Of a stretch of 64,000 nt of DNA, positions 60,941-64,000 are shown piece by piece; the first letter of the stretch is position 1; every line of letters begins with the position of its first letter. The stretch lies in NCBI RefSeq assembly GCF_008119785.1, contig NZ_VSFA01000019.1, positions 1-64,000 of the forward strand, given 5' to 3'. The stretch is from Micromonospora sp. MP36 (GTDB lineage: Bacteria; Actinomycetota; Actinomycetes; Mycobacteriales; Micromonosporaceae). The notes under the pieces are model-generated. The model had not been told where the DNA came from. It made no database searches and saw only the letters and a list, made by a program, of their open reading frames with translations. Both the position numbers and the translations under genes were made by a program.

Positions 60941-61821
60941 ACCGACCGCTCGACCCCGGCACGCCGGACGGGTTCCGCCAGCCGCGGCTGCTCGACGTGC
61001 TGATCCCCACGCGCAACCGGCCCGCGGAGCTGGCGGTCACGCTCTCCGGGCTGGCCGCCCAGGAGGGCGTACCCGATTTCGGAGTGGTGGTGAGCGACCA
61101 GTCCGACGACGGACCGGCGTACGCGCACCCGGCGGCGGCCACCATGGTCCGGGCGGTGCGCCACCGGGGCCACCCGGTGCTGCTGACCCGACGGCTGCCC
61201 CGGCGCGGGCTGGCCGAGCACCGGGCGTACCTGCTGCGCCAGTCGACGGCCCGGTACGTGCTCTGCCTCGACGACGACGTCTGGCTGGAACCGGGCACCC
61301 TCGCCCGGCTGGTCACCGCGATCCGCGAGTTGGGCTGCGGGTTCGTCGGCAACGCGGTGCACGGCCTCTCCTACGCCGACGACGTACGCCCGGAGACCCA
61401 CGCGCACTACGAGGAGTGGCACGGCCGGCCGGTCCCCGAGCGGGTCCGACCGGGTACGCCGGAGTGGGACCGGGCCGCCATCCACCCGGCGGCGAACCTG
61501 CTGCACGTCACCGAGAAGCTGCGGCTGCCGGCGGGGGCCTGGCGCGCGTACAAGGTCTCGTGGATCGGCGGGTGCGTGCTCTACGACCGGGCGAAGCTGA
61601 TCGACGCCGGCGGCTTCGAGTTCTGGCGCCAGCTGCACGAGAAGCACCAGGGTGAGGACGTCGCGGCGCAGCTCGCGGTGCTGGAGCGGCACGGCGGCGC
61701 GGGAGTGCTGCCCAGCGGCGCCTTCCACCTGGAGTCGCCGACCACGGTCACCGAGCGGGACGTGGAGGCGTGGGAGGTCGTCCTGGTCGACCAGCCCTCG
61801 GACACCCCACAACCGGCCTGA
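60937..61821 (+). CDS. Glycosyltransferase family 2
   Basis: 294 residues, GT-A fold: LDVLIPTRNRPAELAVTLSG, the metal DxD as LCLDDDVWLEPG, and the acceptor-side WIGGCVLYDRAKLIDAGGF. It starts GTG 60937 overlapping the hldE TGA (GTGA), so it is translationally coupled; the donor may therefore be a heptose nucleotide (inferred). The acceptor is unknown. Confidence 0.85.
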   Translation: MNRPLDPGTPDGFRQPRLLDVLIPTRNRPAELAVTLSGLAAQEGVPDFGVVVSDQSDDGPAYAHPAAATMVRAVRHRGHPVLLTRRLPRRGLAEHRAYLLRQSTARYVLCLDDDVWLEPGTLARLVTAIRELGCGFVGNAVHGLSYADDVRPETHAHYEEWHGRPVPERVRPGTPEWDRAAIHPAANLLHVTEKLRLPAGAWRAYKVSWIGGCVLYDRAKLIDAGGFEFWRQLHEKHQGEDVAAQLAVLERHGGAGVLPSGAFHLESPTTVTERDVEAWEVVLVDQPSDTPQPA

Positions 61822-61849
61822 CGCCCGGCCGTCGCCACGACACCGCCGG

Positions 61850-62956
61850 TCAGCCCGCCAGCAGTTCGCGGGCCGCCTCGACCACCTCGACAGCGGGCAC
61901 GTCCGCGACGAACGAGTCCCGGTGCGGGCAGTCGCCGTCGCCGGGGCGGTGCGGATAGATCCCCGGGGTGCAGTCGACGCCGCAGACCGGGCAGTGCGTG
62001 GTCCAGGAGGCGATCGGGCGGTGCCGGGTCCGCAGCGGCGTGGCCCCGTTGATCAGGTTGCCGACCCAGTAGACGCCCACCGTGGGGGCGCCGACCGCGG
62101 CAGCCAGGTGCAGCGGCCCGGTGTCGTTGGAGACCACCAGCGCGCAGTCGGCGTAGCAGGCGGCCAGCCCGCCCAGGGTGAGCGTGCCGACCTGCGGGCG
62201 GACCGGGACGCCCGCCGCCACCACCACCGCGTCCACCGTCTCCCGCTCGGCGGGGGTACCGGTGACCAGCACCTCGTACCCGTCGCCGGCCAGCGCGCGG
62301 GCCACGTCGCCGAAGCGCTCCGGGGGCCAGCGCCGCCGGGTGTCGGTCGCCCCAGGGTGCAGCGCCACCCGGGGCCGCTCCGGCGCGCCGAGCACCTGCC
62401 GGGCCTCGGCCCGGTCGGCGTCGGTGACCGCCAGCGCCGGGGTGATCGTGGTGGCCGGCGCGCCGACCAGGGCCACCGCCTCCAGGTAGCGGATCACCTC
62501 GTGCTGGTAGTAGACGTACCGGATCCAGCGGTCCAGCGGCGACGCGCCCTCGGCCCGCAGTCCGGCGGTGACCCGGGCGCCCAGTCGGGTGATCAGCGGG
62601 TTGGAGTTGGCCCCACCGCCGTGCAGCTGCATCGCCAGGTCGAAGCGCTCCGCGCGGGCCGCCGCCAGGAAGTCCGCCAGCTCCGCGGGCGGCTCGGCCG
62701 GCCCGGCGTCCCGGATGCCGGGGGCGGGCGGCACCACCAGCACCCGGTCCACCGGGCCGGGGCGGTCGTGCCAGAGCTCGACGTGCCAGGGCGCGCCGAG
62801 CAGCACGATCTCCGCCCCGGGGTACGCGGCCCGCAGCGCCTCCAGCGCCGGCAGGACGAAAATGAAGTCACCGAGCGCGTTCGCCCGGAGCACGGCGATC
62901 CGCTCGACGTCGGGCACGCGCTCGCCGACCGGGCCGAGCACCGACGGGGTGGTCAC
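61850..62956 (-). CDS. Glycosyltransferase family 9 (heptosyltransferase-like)
   Basis: 368 residues, GT-B fold of family 9: N-terminal IAVLRANALGDFIFVLPALE, the ALHPGATDTRRRWPPERFGD donor motif, and the SNDTGPLHLAAAVGAPTVGV signature. Family 9 contains the heptosyltransferases of LPS; in a Gram-positive background it likely glycosylates another glycan. It converges with the GT2 gene (28-bp gap). GTG start. Confidence 0.87.
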   Translation of the reverse strand: MTTPSVLGPVGERVPDVERIAVLRANALGDFIFVLPALEALRAAYPGAEIVLLGAPWHVELWHDRPGPVDRVLVVPPAPGIRDAGPAEPPAELADFLAAARAERFDLAMQLHGGGANSNPLITRLGARVTAGLRAEGASPLDRWIRYVYYQHEVIRYLEAVALVGAPATTITPALAVTDADRAEARQVLGAPERPRVALHPGATDTRRRWPPERFGDVARALAGDGYEVLVTGTPAERETVDAVVVAAGVPVRPQVGTLTLGGLAACYADCALVVSNDTGPLHLAAAVGAPTVGVYWVGNLINGATPLRTRHRPIASWTTHCPVCGVDCTPGIYPHRPGDGDCPHRDSFVADVPAVEVVEAARELLAG

Positions 62957-62963
62957 GCGACCC

Positions 62964-63503
62964 CTACGGCCGGTCGAGCTCGTCGACCGTGGTGTCCGGG
63001 TGGTGCAGCTCCCGGTCCGCGGCCGGGTCCGCCAAGGTCCGCGTACCCACGGCGGTGGGGCGGGGGCCGGTGCGGCCGACGGTGATGGTGCGCGGCGTGG
63101 GCCGGGCCGCCCGGGGCAGCCGCACCCGGAGCAGGCCGTGGTCCATCACCGCGTCGATCCGGTCGGGGTCCACCCGGGACGGCAGGTCCACCCGGTACTC
63201 GAAGCCGCGCGTCTCGAACCCACCCTGGATGCCGTGGTCGGCGTTCACCTCCGCCTCCGAGCGGGCCCGGACGCACAGCTCCCGGTCGTCCAGCTCGACG
63301 GCCACCTCCTCCGGCGCCACGCCGGGCAGCCGGACGACGACCTCCCAGCCATCGGCGGTCTCGGCCAACTCCACCTCCGGCGGGCCGGCCCGGCCGCCGA
63401 CCAGGCGGCGCAGCTCGGCGCGCAGCGACTGCAGCTCGCCCATCGGGTCCCAGCCCTGCTGCCGACCGCGCCAGAAGCCACGTACTCCGGACTGTTCCGT
63501 CAT
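62964..63503 (-). CDS. Hsp20/alpha-crystallin small heat-shock protein
   Basis: 179 residues with an alpha-crystallin domain (~40-130): ELAETADGWEVVVRLPGVAP, RGFEYRVDLPSRVDPDRIDA, and the GLLRVRLPRAA variant of the GxLxxxxP motif. It acts as an ATP-independent chaperone. The ATG overlaps the TGA of the DUF2231 gene (ATGA). It ends 7 nt before the GT9 start. Confidence 0.87.
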   Translation of the reverse strand: MTEQSGVRGFWRGRQQGWDPMGELQSLRAELRRLVGGRAGPPEVELAETADGWEVVVRLPGVAPEEVAVELDDRELCVRARSEAEVNADHGIQGGFETRGFEYRVDLPSRVDPDRIDAVMDHGLLRVRLPRAARPTPRTITVGRTGPRPTAVGTRTLADPAADRELHHPDTTVDELDRP

Positions 63504-64000
63504 CGCACCTCTCCGATCCGCTCCGGTGCCGAGGGGGGTCGCAGCGAGCTCGACGCGTTCAGGTCGGCCTCCGGGTCGACCCCCACGCCCAGCCGATCCA
63601 CCAGCTCGCCGCCGAGCCAGGCGCTGATCCCCAGGAGCCCCACGGCGACCACCTCGATGGCCAGCAGGGCACCCCCGGCGGCCCGGTACTCGGCGTTCAG
63701 CCGGACCACCCAGACCGCCGCGAAGAGCAGGATCACCGCGAGGTTGGCGCCCGCGTGCGCGAGGCCGACCCGCTTGGCGCGGGTGCCGGTGGGCAGGGCG
63801 AGCAGGTCGACGGAGCCGGCCGCCGCGGCCAGCACGCCGCCGATCAGGCCGACCAGGATGTTCCAGTACGCGACCTCGCCGAGGAAGTTCGGCCCGCCTG
63901 CGGTGTCGATGACGTCGAAGATCACCGCGGTGACCAGGAGCGCCACCGGGAACATCACCAGCATCGGGTGCACGGGGTGACCGAGCACCTTCAGTCGGCT
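63500..64000 (-). CDS. DUF2231 membrane protein (partial)
   Basis: At least 166 residues to the window edge. The frame continues upstream as SRLKVLGHPVHPMLVMFPVA, so the true start is outside. Four hydrophobic segments (VMFPVALLVTAVIFDVI, LVGLIGGVLAAAAGSV, LAVILLFAAVWVV, LLAIEVVAVGLLGIS) match DUF2231, which often accompanies haem/nitrite or stress genes. It is coupled to Hsp20 by a 4-bp overlap. Confidence 0.82.
   Translation of the reverse strand, partial: SRLKVLGHPVHPMLVMFPVALLVTAVIFDVIDTAGGPNFLGEVAYWNILVGLIGGVLAAAAGSVDLLALPTGTRAKRVGLAHAGANLAVILLFAAVWVVRLNAEYRAAGGALLAIEVVAVGLLGISAWLGGELVDRLGVGVDPEADLNASSSLRPPSAPERIGEVR

Overview
The window is very GC-rich, densely coded DNA with frequent GTG/TTG starts, 4-bp GTGA/ATGA stop-start overlaps and TAGCGT-type -10 boxes. 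The gene families (SepH, DUF3027, DUF2530, futalosine-route menaquinone genes, actinobacterial Ku/LigD modules, an Rv0861c-like XPB helicase) point to an actinomycete. The gene mix and the intergenic palindromes fit Micromonosporaceae such as Micromonospora; that family-level assignment is inference. No rRNA, tRNA, CRISPR array or prophage was recognised.

Layout. 1-7 kb: tandem heptamers and palindromes, PspC, DUF4230, an acyl-CoA dehydrogenase, a nitroreductase/aldose-epimerase pair and a pdxH-MFS pair. 7-17 kb: citrate synthase, serC, sepH, aldo/keto reductase, thpR, a MarR/MFS pair, a purine permease and DUF2530. 17-29 kb: DUF3027, MFS, mqnB and mqnD (separated by a frameshifted HTH gene, a GNAT fragment and a 217-bp inverted-repeat unit), a cold-shock protein, a HAD phosphatase, and the helicase-associated/XPB pair flanking an L,D-transpeptidase.

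29-38 kb is the most disturbed part. It holds a lysyl-oxidase-like gene with an in-frame TGA, a patatin, a GbsR/MarR regulator carrying an IS30-type HTH beside a DUF4097 gene, a stub of an ABC ATPase, and an alpha/beta-hydrolase gene that is frameshifted and split by a TnpB-family element lying beside a TTGAT site. 38-47 kb: GNAT, small membrane protein, two genes of unknown function, a TetR regulon with two clear operators, and an NHEJ locus (LigD-type ligase and polymerase as separate overlapping genes, divergent from Ku). 47-58 kb: metalloprotease, PPOX, DUF4241, FKBP, SCO6745-like, HAD, an autoregulated MerR gene with a 19-bp-spacer promoter, MDR oxidoreductase, acyl-CoA ligase, Nudix, a secreted protein and a DHA2 exporter. 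58-64 kb: DJ-1/PfpI, then a sugar locus (HldE-like kinase/adenylyltransferase, GT2, GT9) suggesting heptose glycosylation, then Hsp20 and DUF2231 running off the end.

Most genes are ordinary chromosomal housekeeping or accessory genes in short operons. The observations most worth a second look are the TnpB insertion, the repeated GCTACGAACTTGATG unit with two possible small genes, the family of GGG-CCCCTG hairpins at 3-prime ends, the nonsense-interrupted lysyl oxidase, and the heptose locus whose kinase domain carries a long low-complexity insert.
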